DNA of 64,000 nucleotides from Bacteroidales bacterium (GTDB lineage: Bacteria; Bacteroidota; Bacteroidia; Bacteroidales; Tenuifilaceae). The notes beneath the pieces were generated by a model. The model had not been told where the DNA came from. It did no database searches and saw nothing but the letters and a program-made list of their open reading frames with translations. The stretch covers positions 1-64,000 of the forward strand of contig JABFRB010000022.1 in assembly GCA_013141385.1 (NCBI GenBank), read 5' to 3'. This document shows, piece after piece, positions 1 through 8,420 of this stretch (position 1 is its first letter; every line of letters starts with the position of its first letter). A program made the position numbers and the translations under genes.

Positions 1-2
1 AC

Positions 3-362
3 CTGAACGTGTTCAAGCAGAACTGGAGCGGTATCAGCAATCGGCATTTCTTTGGCGATAAGATATACCACGATCCGAACTTCTTCAACCAACTCCTTGA
101 AGAACGGCAATCCATCATGTACACTCCCGTTAAAGGGGTGAAAGGTCAAGCGGAATCCATAAAATACTTCGACAAGGCTGCTGCGGATCTATTCTCCACC
201 GCTGTGTCTAGGGTACGTCAACCCATTGAGTCTTTCTTCAACTGGCTAGAGGAGAAGACTGGCATTCAAAGGGCGTCTAAAGTTCGATCGGCAAACGGAT
301 TGCTTGTTCATGTGTTTGGTAGACTAGCCGTTGCATTTATGTACCTTTTTTTCAACCCTTAA
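3..362 (+). mobile_element. DDE transposase, C-terminal part (cut by window edge)
   Basis: The frame is open to the left edge, so only about the last 119 residues are seen. The segment around QPIESFFNWLEEKTGIQ, followed by a hydrophobic tail ending in LFFNP, is typical of the end of IS4-superfamily-like DDE transposases. The Glu of QPIESF is probably the third catalytic acid. Codon use is richer in GC than in the genes that follow. I could not find an inverted terminal repeat downstream of the stop, so the end of the element is not defined. It marks the left border of an accessory cluster. Whether the full gene is intact cannot be judged here. Confidence 0.8.
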
Positions 363-470
363 TTCGCATTTATAATATTTATGTGAAGTTTGTTTTGAAT
401 ATTAATACTTATGTAATGCTATAAAGGTTAATTGATTTTTCTAAATTTGAATTGTAATAATCTAATTCTT

Positions 471-1427
471 ATGGACAGGCATCTTATAAATGAGGTAGAA
501 AATAGATATCCATATCCTATTGCCAGTGAATTTAGAGTGTTAAATACAGAAGAATATCTTAAACCAGATTCAAACAGACTTAAGCAAATCCTTCAAATAG
601 GCGAAATTACAATTCAATTCTTGGCTGTTGTTGTTCTTTCTGATTTAATAGAACAAAATAATAAAAAAAGAATATTCCTGCCAGAATCATTTAAGAATGA
701 ATTTTTTAAAAACTTTTTTAAGACAACTTTCGGAAAATGGACTGCCTTAATGAGAGATGGGATTAAGATTTTCATTGACAATAATGTCGAAATGTATATA
801 AATGAATTGCCAAACTATTTTATTCTTGGAAGAAATTCTGAATCTGAAACTCAAAAAGCATTTAATTCATTAACAACGATTCGGAACCGTATTGCACACG
901 ACTCGATAGAGAATACATCAAAATCAATTCAAAATTTATGTTTTGAAGCAGAAGCATTTTTAGAAACAATTTTAAATAATCTAAGTTTTATCTCTAATTA
1001 TTACTTTTTATACGTTGGTAATGTATCCGTAAAAAATTTTAGATGGAATGATCCGTCTTTTACACATAGTTTTTCAGAAGTAATCGGACATACTTCAAAA
1101 TTTAGCGCATATTTAAAAAAACTTTCTGGATTGCTTAATACTCCTGCTATAATCATTACCAAAGGAAAAGAAGAAAATTACCTGAATCTTGATCCGCTTG
1201 TTATTTATTCTGATGAAGGTGAAAATCATATACCAGATGTATTTTTATATATAGACTGGGATATAAAAAAAGGAATTAAATATAGGCCTGTCTGGAACGG
1301 TGGTCCTTTTTTCCTTGAGAGAACCCAAAATCAGCATGAATTGACAATTTCTTTACTTAAAGTAATTGAGTTTATTGCGAAGGAAGAGGATTATAATAAG
1401 TTTAAGGTCTCATTATCAAATATTTAA
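471..1427 (+). CDS. HEPN-motif protein of unknown function, first gene of the STAND/SiaC cluster
   Basis: A protein of 318 residues from the ATG at 471. An in-frame TTG at 432 would add 13 residues and is less likely. It has no signal peptide or membrane segment. The N-terminal half is helical and carries RNRIAHD, with Arg138 and His143 spaced as R-x4-H, the pattern of HEPN domains (often RNases or nucleotidyl-transfer partners). The C-terminal half (from about 190) is mixed alpha/beta and I do not recognise it. The gene lies 21 bases upstream of the nSTAND-phosphatase gene on the same strand, which suggests co-transcription and a linked role. The HEPN call rests on the motif and helical context only. 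It could also be a non-catalytic sensor subunit. Confidence 0.6.
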   Translation: MDRHLINEVENRYPYPIASEFRVLNTEEYLKPDSNRLKQILQIGEITIQFLAVVVLSDLIEQNNKKRIFLPESFKNEFFKNFFKTTFGKWTALMRDGIKIFIDNNVEMYINELPNYFILGRNSESETQKAFNSLTTIRNRIAHDSIENTSKSIQNLCFEAEAFLETILNNLSFISNYYFLYVGNVSVKNFRWNDPSFTHSFSEVIGHTSKFSAYLKKLSGLLNTPAIIITKGKEENYLNLDPLVIYSDEGENHIPDVFLYIDWDIKKGIKYRPVWNGGPFFLERTQNQHELTISLLKVIEFIAKEEDYNKFKVSLSNI

Positions 1428-1448
1428 CATCAGATTAATGAATATTCT

Positions 1449-3557
1449 ATGAATGATGATCCTAACATATTTTTTGAAAATTCACTTGATGAGATATTTG
1501 ACAAATTTAAGAAAACTGATATACCTCAGAATAAGCCACACAATCCTTATAAATTTCTTGATTCATATACGCTTGACGATAAAGATATTTTTTTTGGTAG
1601 AGAAAAAGAAATCGAAGAATTGTATCGAAAGTACAATTCTTCGAACCTACTATTAGTCTATGGACAATCTGGTACCGGCAAAACATCCGTTATCAATTGC
1701 GGTCTTCTGGCTAAGATTCCTTCTCAGGATATTTACCCGATATTTATCAGATGTGGTAAGAAACCAATTGAAAACCTTATCTTAGAATTAAAAAAACATT
1801 CTCATTCTCAGTCCGATGATATTAATCTTATGATCACTGAAATTTATTCAAGGAAATTCAAACCAGTTACCCTGTTTTTTGACCAATTTGAAGAATTGTT
1901 TATATTTTCAGGAGTTAATGAAAGAAAGATCATACAGAACCAACTTATAAAAATTACAAACTCGAATAAAAGAGCCAATATTGTTATCATCTTACGCGAA
2001 GAATATTTTGCCTGCTTATCGGAATTTGAAAACGACATACCACAAATTTTTAATAATAGGGTGAGAATTGAAAAGATGAATCGCTTACAGGTAAAGTCGG
2101 TTATTGAGAATCCTTTGAAAATTTGCAACATTGGTATTGAAGAAGGAATAAACGAAAGTATCATTGAAATTCTTTGTAAACAATCGCATGAAATTGAACT
2201 TACTTACTTACAGATTTTATTAGATAAATTGGTTCAAAATGCGCTTTTAGAAGATCCAAATAATCCGCAAATTAAAAAAGAATACCTTTCAAAAATTAAT
2301 GATGTTGGCAATATATTAAATGATTTTCTTGACGAACAAATAAACATCCTGCCCAATTCACATGATGCAGAGGTTATTTTGAAGGCAATGGTTTCTTCAG
2401 AAGGCACAAAAGAGCCATTGAAAATCGATGAAATTTCTGATAGAATAAAAGAAACAGGAGTTGAATTTACCAATGAATTAATTCATGACCTTTTACAACA
2501 TTTTATAAATCTGAGAATTATTAAAGACAAAGATGAAAAGGATCAATATGAGCTAAAACATGATAGCCTTGCTAAAGGTGTTTTTCAAAGAATGTCGTTA
2601 TTTGAAAAAGAGTTTATTGAAGCAAAAAGACTGATAAATAACCGCTACAATGATTTCTTGAAGCGTCAGAGTTTACTTGATGAGAAATCGCTGACATTTA
2701 TTTCTTCATACGAAAAACGCATGGTTTTTTCTGAAGAGATAAAAGATTTTATCAAACGAAGCAAGCGACAGTTACAGCTAAAAAAGGAAGAAGAGCAGAA
2801 ATTTAAAGACACTCTCACATCTATTACCTACACCAATCAAATTATTAATGCATTTCTGCCATCACGGAAACAATTTGAAGAAAACCTAAAAGAATATTTT
2901 ATTTATATCAGACCTAAAGAGCTTGTTGGTGGGGACTTCTATTTTTTAAAAAAAATTGAAAACAAAGTTTATTTGGCTGTTGCTGATAGTACAGGGGCAG
3001 GTATTCCAGCCGCTCTGCAAAGTATGCTAGGCCTATCGCTCTTAAATGAAACCATAACAAGTAATAAACTTCAGGCACATGAAATTTTGAATATACTTCG
3101 TAAGAAAATCATTACTTTACTTAAGCAGGAAGAAACAAATTCAGGTGATGGTTATGATATGGGATTATGCATTATCGATATAGGGGAAAAGAAAATGCAG
3201 TTTTCAAATGCATTTCTTCCCTTATATATGTTTAGGGATGGTAAGTTTACTGAATTTGAATCGAAGCGTATTGCCATTGGTTATAATCCGTTTTTTGAGG
3301 GAGATATTTATCAAAGTTGTGATATAAAACTGGAAAAAGGAGATATTTTTTATTTATGCACCGATGGGTATGCCAATCAAATGAATGGAATGACATTTCA
3401 AAAATATAATACCAAGCGGGTGCGACAACTGTTACAAAATATTTATACAAGTCCCTTGGAAACTCAACCTGAACTTTTAGAAAACGAATTTTTACAATGG
3501 AAAGGTAAATATAAGCAAATGGATGATATATTAATAGTTGGTTTTAAGGTTTATTAA
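1449..3557 (+). CDS. nSTAND ATPase fused to SpoIIE/PP2C-type phosphatase
   Basis: A protein of 702 residues. The N-terminus is an nSTAND-type NTPase: Walker A GQSGTGKTS at 72-80 and Walker B TLFFDQFEELF at 141-151, the DQFEELF form typical of novel STAND ATPases. A winged-helix-like segment follows to about 390, then a charged helical linker (about 400-470). The C-terminus from about 475 is a SpoIIE serine/threonine phosphatase with its metal-binding motifs present: VGGD (Asp496), VADSTGAG, CTDG and a terminal MDD. STAND proteins are ligand-triggered switches, so I infer that a signal opens the ATPase and activates the phosphatase. The next two genes encode SiaC-family proteins, known substrates of such phosphatases in the SiaA-SiaC system. 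There are no membrane segments, so sensing is probably cytoplasmic. Confidence 0.88.
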   Translation: MNDDPNIFFENSLDEIFDKFKKTDIPQNKPHNPYKFLDSYTLDDKDIFFGREKEIEELYRKYNSSNLLLVYGQSGTGKTSVINCGLLAKIPSQDIYPIFIRCGKKPIENLILELKKHSHSQSDDINLMITEIYSRKFKPVTLFFDQFEELFIFSGVNERKIIQNQLIKITNSNKRANIVIILREEYFACLSEFENDIPQIFNNRVRIEKMNRLQVKSVIENPLKICNIGIEEGINESIIEILCKQSHEIELTYLQILLDKLVQNALLEDPNNPQIKKEYLSKINDVGNILNDFLDEQINILPNSHDAEVILKAMVSSEGTKEPLKIDEISDRIKETGVEFTNELIHDLLQHFINLRIIKDKDEKDQYELKHDSLAKGVFQRMSLFEKEFIEAKRLINNRYNDFLKRQSLLDEKSLTFISSYEKRMVFSEEIKDFIKRSKRQLQLKKEEEQKFKDTLTSITYTNQIINAFLPSRKQFEENLKEYFIYIRPKELVGGDFYFLKKIENKVYLAVADSTGAGIPAALQSMLGLSLLNETITSNKLQAHEILNILRKKIITLLKQEETNSGDGYDMGLCIIDIGEKKMQFSNAFLPLYMFRDGKFTEFESKRIAIGYNPFFEGDIYQSCDIKLEKGDIFYLCTDGYANQMNGMTFQKYNTKRVRQLLQNIYTSPLETQPELLENEFLQWKGKYKQMDDILIVGFKVY

Positions 3558-3604
3558 ACTTATCGGATCAAATCAGTAAAATAATAAGTTGGAGGAAACG
3601 AAAA

Positions 3605-5752
3605 ATGTTTTTAAAAACCACATTAGAAGATATCGAAAACTGGAAAGAGCAAAAAGATGTTGAAAGACTTATTGATGCTCTTAAAATTAAAAATGACGAT
3701 ATTATTAATGCTACAATTAACGCCTTGGACTATCTTGTTAAAGGGGATTATGAAAGGAAGATAACTAGCAAAGTAATTGTAGCTCTTGGTGACTTTAAAG
3801 ATATTCGTTCAATTACCCTATTAATAAAATTTTTAGATACCGACGATGACAATAAAAGAAAAATTGCTATAGAATCCCTTTGCAAACTTGGTGTTTCCAA
3901 TATTATTGAGCCATTAATAATGTCTTTTGATGAGAAAAATGGAATTCGATGGTTTTCCAACACAGTATTTAGTGAATTCAGCAAAATAATTGGCATAGAA
4001 TCGTTTATAGCATGTTTAAAGAATGATATAACAAATATTAGACAAAAGACGGCGACAATTCTTGGTAGAATAAAAAATAATAAAGTTGTTGAACCACTAA
4101 TTAACGTATTAAATGACATTGAACCTTCAGTCATTGTTGCTTCTGCAGAAGCACTTGGGAATTTGGGTGATACTTATGCTGTAGAACCTCTGATAAAAGT
4201 ATTAAATCATGAAAACAGCAATGTTAGAATTGAGTGTATAAAAGCCTTAGACAAATTAAAAGATAAACGTGCGATCGTCCCATCGATTAATGCATTAAAT
4301 GACGTTGAATATTCTGTAGTTATAGCTTCAGCAAACGCACTAGGAAATTATGGTGATATTGGTGCTGTTGACCCTTTAATAAAAACATTAAATCATGAAA
4401 AAAGTGAAGTAAGAGTTGAGTGTATACAAGTCTTAGCTAAGTTGAATGACAAACGTGCGATTATTCCATCAATTAATGCATTAAATGATCCTAAATTTTC
4501 TGTAATTATAGCTTCAGCAGAAGCTCTTGGAAATTATGGTGATATTGGTGCTATTGACCCTTTAATAAAAACATTAAATCATGAAAAGAGTGAAGTAAGA
4601 GTTGAGTGTATCAAAGCCTTGAATAAGTTGAATGATAAACGCGCAATTGTACCACTTATAAATATGTTAAATGATACTTCGAATCATGTAATTATTGCAT
4701 CTATAGAAACTCTAGGTAAATTTAAGAATATCCAAGCTGTAGAGCCAATAATAAAGGCTTTAAATACTTGTGATTGGGAAGTTAAAGAAATAGCAGCAAA
4801 AGTTCTTGGTAAATTAGGCGATAGCAGGGCAATACAACCATTATTAAATCTTTTTGGAATTAATGACATTTGCAACCACAAAGATGTTAAGGTTAAAGAA
4901 GAAATTGTGAATGCTCTCAATAAATTGGGATATACTAAAACCATCAAGTCGTTAAAAGATGAATTAGAAAAACTATTTTATATTCAGGGAACAACTCAAA
5001 CTCCGACTGTTTTTTTTGATATGGAACAGGGTATTTTTGAATACAAAGGAAATGTACTTCCTGAAAATTCTAAGGAATTTCATCTACCTGTTTTTGAAAT
5101 ATTAGATAAGTTTATTGATAAATATCCTAATACATCATTGAAAGCTACTTTTGTTCTTGAATATTATAATACTCCATCAAGTAAACAAATCTTTCAGATC
5201 TTTAAGAAAATTGAAAAACGCTATTATTATGGCTATCCCGTAATCATTTACTGGTATTATGAAGTAGATAATGTAGATATCTATGAAGCTGGAGAGGATC
5301 TCGCAAACAATGTAAAGATCCCATTTACAATGATAGCATATAAAGATTACTATGTAGCAATTAAAGATTCTTCTAAAGAGGAAAAAATTTTCATAGAAGA
5401 ATCTTTAAAATCACCTATGATTTCCTTCGACAAGGAAAAAGGGATTTTTGAGATTAAAGGTAATTCTCTTCAAGAAAAAACAATAGAAATGTATCAGCCT
5501 TTGATAAAACCAATCGAAAGTTTCGTGTGGAACAATAAAGAAAAACATTACACAATTAACTTTCAAATCAGATCATGTAATAGAGGCTCTATTGACTTCT
5601 TTCGGCGTTTTCTTAGTTTTTTTAATGATTGTTTGGATGTAACAGCAAAATGGTATTACAATCAAGGGAATGAAGAAATGCATTCTTTAGGTCAAACCCT
5701 TAAAAGCGAATTAAAATATGATTTGGAAATAATTCAAATAAACGACAAATGA
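3605..5752 (+). CDS. HEAT-repeat protein with two C-terminal SiaC (DUF1987) domains
   Basis: A protein of 715 residues. A strong Shine-Dalgarno (GGAGG at 3591-3595), unusual in this phylum, precedes the ATG. Residues 1-455 are HEAT repeats of about 31 residues with recurring D-x-R-A-I/V-x-P-L-I motifs. At DNA level a 186-bp double-HEAT unit is repeated (see the repeat entry). Two SiaC-family domains follow, at about 464-590 and 603-712. The first keeps Asn522-Thr523 at the expected phospho-site. The second has Asn659-Arg660 there, so it may not be phosphorylatable. SiaC proteins are switched by a PP2C phosphatase and a SiaB kinase. The upstream phosphatase is the natural partner. The HEAT array probably binds another protein, which is not identified. 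The HEAT-SiaC fusion is not one I know as described. Confidence 0.85.
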   Translation: MFLKTTLEDIENWKEQKDVERLIDALKIKNDDIINATINALDYLVKGDYERKITSKVIVALGDFKDIRSITLLIKFLDTDDDNKRKIAIESLCKLGVSNIIEPLIMSFDEKNGIRWFSNTVFSEFSKIIGIESFIACLKNDITNIRQKTATILGRIKNNKVVEPLINVLNDIEPSVIVASAEALGNLGDTYAVEPLIKVLNHENSNVRIECIKALDKLKDKRAIVPSINALNDVEYSVVIASANALGNYGDIGAVDPLIKTLNHEKSEVRVECIQVLAKLNDKRAIIPSINALNDPKFSVIIASAEALGNYGDIGAIDPLIKTLNHEKSEVRVECIKALNKLNDKRAIVPLINMLNDTSNHVIIASIETLGKFKNIQAVEPIIKALNTCDWEVKEIAAKVLGKLGDSRAIQPLLNLFGINDICNHKDVKVKEEIVNALNKLGYTKTIKSLKDELEKLFYIQGTTQTPTVFFDMEQGIFEYKGNVLPENSKEFHLPVFEILDKFIDKYPNTSLKATFVLEYYNTPSSKQIFQIFKKIEKRYYYGYPVIIYWYYEVDNVDIYEAGEDLANNVKIPFTMIAYKDYYVAIKDSSKEEKIFIEESLKSPMISFDKEKGIFEIKGNSLQEKTIEMYQPLIKPIESFVWNNKEKHYTINFQIRSCNRGSIDFFRRFLSFFNDCLDVTAKWYYNQGNEEMHSLGQTLKSELKYDLEIIQINDK
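4157..4714 (+). repeat. 186-bp in-frame tandem repeats (double HEAT unit)
   Basis: Units begin at 4157, 4343 and 4529, each 186 bases (62 codons, two HEAT repeats). A more divergent fourth begins at 4715. The second and third are nearly identical over long runs, for example the stretch coding for GNYGDIGA-DPLIKTLNHEKSEVRVE. The period keeps the reading frame, so copy number can change by recombination without breaking the gene. Confidence 0.85.
5440..5740 (+). repeat. Duplicated 3' SiaC segment, second copy at 6205-6505
   Basis: The last 300 or so bases of the HEAT-SiaC gene match the last 300 of the next gene at an offset of 765 bases. Long stretches are almost identical (from the codons for WNNKEKHYTIN to those for the final LKSELKYDLE). 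The upstream halves of the two genes are much less alike, which points to recent duplication or gene conversion of this domain. Confidence 0.85.
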
Positions 5753-5755
5753 ATA

Positions 5756-6508
5756 ATGGAAAAATTAGAATGGAAAGGCACTAAACAGTACCCAGAGATA
5801 CTTTTTTATCCAGTACAAGGTGAATTTATTTATAGAGGTTGTGTAATTTGTGAGGATACTATTGCATTTCATCGTCCGGTTATTGATATGTTAAGTGAGT
5901 TTAATAGAATTTATCCGGATAAACCTTTAAAAGTTATCTTTGGCCTCGAATATACAAATACACAGGGAAGTAAGAGTATTAATAACATATTTGGCCTAAT
6001 TAAAGCACACTGTAAAAGTTCACACAATCAAGTTACAATTCGTTGGTATTTTAACAAGGATGATGAAGATATTTTCAATTTGGGAGAAGATTTACGATAT
6101 CATTTTAATATTCCATTAGAATTAATAGAAATTGATGAGTATGATGATCCATTACGTATTAGAAGATCGGGAGAATCACCTGAGGTTTTCTTTCACAAAG
6201 CAGAAGGAATCTTTGAGATTAAAGGTAATTCCATCACCGAAAAACCAATAGAATTTTTTCAACCTCTAATAAGACCGATTGAAAGTATGGTATGGAACAA
6301 TAAAGAAAAACATTACACAATTAATATTATAATCGAATCATGTAATAGGGGTTCAAAAGACTATATTCAACGAATTCTAAGTTTTTTTAATGAATGTGAA
6401 AATGTTACAGCCAAATGGTATTACAAACAAGGGAATGAAGAAATGCATTCTTTAGGTCAAATCCTTAAAAGCGAATTAAAATATGATTTGGAATTAATTC
6501 AAATATAG
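5756..6508 (+). CDS. Tandem SiaC-family (DUF1987) protein
   Basis: A protein of 250 residues that starts three bases after the stop of the HEAT-SiaC gene, so translation is probably coupled. It is two SiaC domains back to back, about 10-125 and 140-248, with no other domain and no signal peptide. Domain 1 has Asn68-Thr69 (NTQGSK) at the predicted phospho-site. Domain 2 has Asn197-Arg198 (NRGSKD) and is almost the same as domain 2 of the upstream protein. Single-domain SiaC in Pseudomonas aeruginosa binds and activates a diguanylate cyclase when dephosphorylated. No GGDEF protein is present here, so the target must be something else. The family call is firm; the role is inferred. Confidence 0.85.
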   Translation: MEKLEWKGTKQYPEILFYPVQGEFIYRGCVICEDTIAFHRPVIDMLSEFNRIYPDKPLKVIFGLEYTNTQGSKSINNIFGLIKAHCKSSHNQVTIRWYFNKDDEDIFNLGEDLRYHFNIPLELIEIDEYDDPLRIRRSGESPEVFFHKAEGIFEIKGNSITEKPIEFFQPLIRPIESMVWNNKEKHYTINIIIESCNRGSKDYIQRILSFFNECENVTAKWYYKQGNEEMHSLGQILKSELKYDLELIQI

Positions 6509-6615
6509 GATAAGAAAATCATAGAAAAAGCATAATGTATCAGAATTTGGTATCAGTCAGCGATTATTAACAAGATCTTTACAAAAGGCAATTGTATATT
6601 AGATAATGAAAACAA

Positions 6616-7050
6616 TCATATCAGTTCTTTAAACATAATATCAATAGCCTCATCGGCCTTTTCTCTCAATGGGTCAATTCTTTCGTCCCAATTTATTTCT
6701 TTGCTATGTATCCTGTCGTTTCTTATACTTGAAAGATTTTGAAAAACATAATCCCAATTGGGGTAAATTTTTTCTGATTTGAACATGCATTTATTTAACT
6801 TATTAAGTGAAATTACCAAGGCATGTATTTCATCGAATGGTTTGCCATTAAGATCATTCACATCGCCTTTTACAAGTCTTAAATAATGATGATAAGCGCT
6901 TATAATCTCACGTATTTGATTTAACTTGAGATCGTACATCTTTGAACGACGTTGCCATCGTTCTGAAATATAGGCAGCGACAAAACTAACTCCAATTAGA
7001 CTAATTAAAGTAGTTACTATTGGTTTATCAAAAAATTCCAGAATACTCAT
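6616..7050 (-). CDS. Small membrane-anchored protein of unknown function
   Basis: A protein of 144 residues with one N-terminal membrane segment (about 10-28), followed by RWQRRSK, which should place the rest in the cytoplasm. The soluble part is helical. It carries IRNDRIHSK with Arg110 and His115, again an R-x4-H spacing like that in the HEPN-motif protein at 471, although this may be chance. The gene is convergent with the SiaC cluster and about 110 bases from it. I do not recognise a family. A role as membrane component or immunity-like partner of the cluster is possible but unproven. Confidence 0.65.
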   Translation of the reverse strand: MSILEFFDKPIVTTLISLIGVSFVAAYISERWQRRSKMYDLKLNQIREIISAYHHYLRLVKGDVNDLNGKPFDEIHALVISLNKLNKCMFKSEKIYPNWDYVFQNLSSIRNDRIHSKEINWDERIDPLREKADEAIDIMFKELI

Positions 7051-7248
7051 ATTTTTAGTTTAAGGTTTAAAAAAAGTTTTTAATCTTAAAAACTCTATAT
7101 TTCCACGTTCTGTGTAACTAGTATCTTTTATAAGAAAAAATATCTACTTTCATTTTAAGTAATAATTCTTCTTCTTTCTTAAATAATTATATCAATTTCA
7201 GTAATTTGTTTCTTAAAGTTAGGAAATTAATCTTAAAAAACAATAGCC

Positions 7249-7338
7249 ATGAAAAATGCACTATTTTTATTAGGGTTGTTTATTTTCCCAATAATGGTTT
7301 TTTCTCAAAGAACAGAAAATTCAATTAAAGTAACGTGA
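7249..7338 (+). pseudogene. Signal-peptide remnant of a secreted-protein gene
   Basis: An ATG at 7249 begins a 29-residue frame that is a good signal peptide (MKNALFLLGLFIFPIM, then FSQ), followed by about nine residues and a stop. The stop TGA (7336-7338) lies inside the left inverted repeat of the miniature element starting at 7331. The simplest reading is that the element broke a secreted-protein gene whose remainder has been lost. I see no continuation of it on the other side. Confidence 0.5.
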
Positions 7339-7505
7339 GTTCGATGTAAGCATAGCATATTGATCCTAAGCACAGTGTTCGGTTGTTGTTTTGTCATGCT
7401 GAACGAAGTGAAATTCGAAGGATTTGCTGAAATCAACCATCTGTTTTACAAGTAATTAGATCCTTCGCTTCGCTCAGGATGACACCTTACATCGAACTGA
7501 CGTTA
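7331..7505. repeat. Miniature inverted-repeat element, copy 1
   Basis: This is a 175-bp element bounded by 20-bp inverted ends: TAACGTGAGTTCGATGTAAG on the left, and on the right the reverse complement with one difference. Inside are two facing arms, TGTCATGCTGAACGAAGTGA and its imperfect complement near 7460-7484, able to form a long hairpin. Another near-complete copy in opposite orientation is at 63336-63486. Two partial copies lie at 54116-54421 and a relic near 47330-47430. It has no coding capacity. It separates a truncated secreted gene from a RAYT transposase remnant. Confidence 0.8.
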
Positions 7506-7628
7506 AAATATATTGAAAACCAAATGGAACACCACAAAACCCGAACCTTTAAAGATGAATACTTGTCGTTTCTAAAAGCCTTTGAAATAGAATTCAACAA
7601 TGAATATTTGTTTGAATGGCTTGAATAA
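7506..7628 (+). pseudogene. IS200-like/REP-associated (RAYT) transposase, C-terminal remnant
   Basis: The frame reads KYIENQMEHHKTRTFKDEY and goes on to LKAFEIEF and YLFEWLE before a stop. This is the characteristic last 40 residues of Bacteroidota IS200/Y1-type (RAYT) transposases. The catalytic HUH and Tyr regions are absent, because the sequence upstream is the miniature element. RAYT proteins are known to mobilise REP-type palindromes, so the position next to a hairpin repeat is suggestive. Recognition is from memory of the family tail. Confidence 0.65.
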
Positions 7629-7660
7629 AATAATCCCCAAAACCGCTACCATATCTACAA

Positions 7661-8242
7661 CTAATACACCGCAACTGCCATTGTCTTTTCTTTCCTATAA
7701 GCCCTTCTCCATTCAAAATACCCCATAGTTGCCATCACAAGGAAAACGGCATAAAGTCCTGTGGTAATGTAAAGACCCTTAACAAAATATACACCAACAG
7801 CTACAATATCTACAACAATCCAGAACCACCACGATTCTACAATTTTTCGTGCCATTAACCATTGGGCAATAAGACTGGCGGCAGTAATAAATGAATCATA
7901 GTAAGGTAGTGCAGCATTAGTATAATTGGCCATAATATATCCCCAAGCAAATGTTCCAACAACGCATATTATCAGCCACATCCAAATCCATTTTCCAACC
8001 AAACTTACTTTCAGCTCCTCCTTCTCCTTATTGCCATACAACCAATGATACCACCCGTAAACATTAATAATAACGTAGATAATATGTAGAATCATATCTG
8101 AGTACAAGCGAGCATCGTAGAAAACGAAAATGTAAAGGGTAACCTGAGCAATCCCTGTAGGCCAACACCAAATATTCTGTTTAACGGTAAGCCAAACACA
8201 GATTAAACCGAAAAACGTTGCAATTGCTTCAATTAAAGTCAT
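7661..8242 (-). CDS. pnuC: Nicotinamide riboside transporter PnuC
   Basis: A protein of 193 residues, the usual PnuC length, with about seven membrane segments and the family's aromatic-rich motifs: NIWCWPTGIAQ near the N-terminus, the NVYGWYHW segment, and a C-terminal ESWWFWIVVDIV followed by LYAVFLVMATMGYFEWR. It imports nicotinamide riboside across the inner membrane by facilitated diffusion, driven by phosphorylation inside. No NadR-like kinase or TPP pathway gene adjoins it, so substrate is assigned from the family only. It sits alone on the minus strand, about 30 bases from the RAYT remnant. Confidence 0.92.
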   Translation of the reverse strand: MTLIEAIATFFGLICVWLTVKQNIWCWPTGIAQVTLYIFVFYDARLYSDMILHIIYVIINVYGWYHWLYGNKEKEELKVSLVGKWIWMWLIICVVGTFAWGYIMANYTNAALPYYDSFITAASLIAQWLMARKIVESWWFWIVVDIVAVGVYFVKGLYITTGLYAVFLVMATMGYFEWRRAYRKEKTMAVAVY

Positions 8243-8420
8243 TTAGTTCAAATATTAGATTAATCAACACCCTATAAAAGTAGCATTTATCTTTTAAGTT
8301 TACCCAAACCAACCCCACAACAAAGCCTAAAAGAACCAGTCTTTCAAACCAGTTCACAGCTGGAGAATTGGAGCGATGGAGAATGGAATGTTGGAAGATT
8401 GATAACCCTAAAACCAACCT

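Noticed and set aside
471-7050. Toxin-antitoxin pair of HEPN and MNT type
   Set aside because: No nucleotidyltransferase motif (GSxARG) is present in any neighbouring gene.
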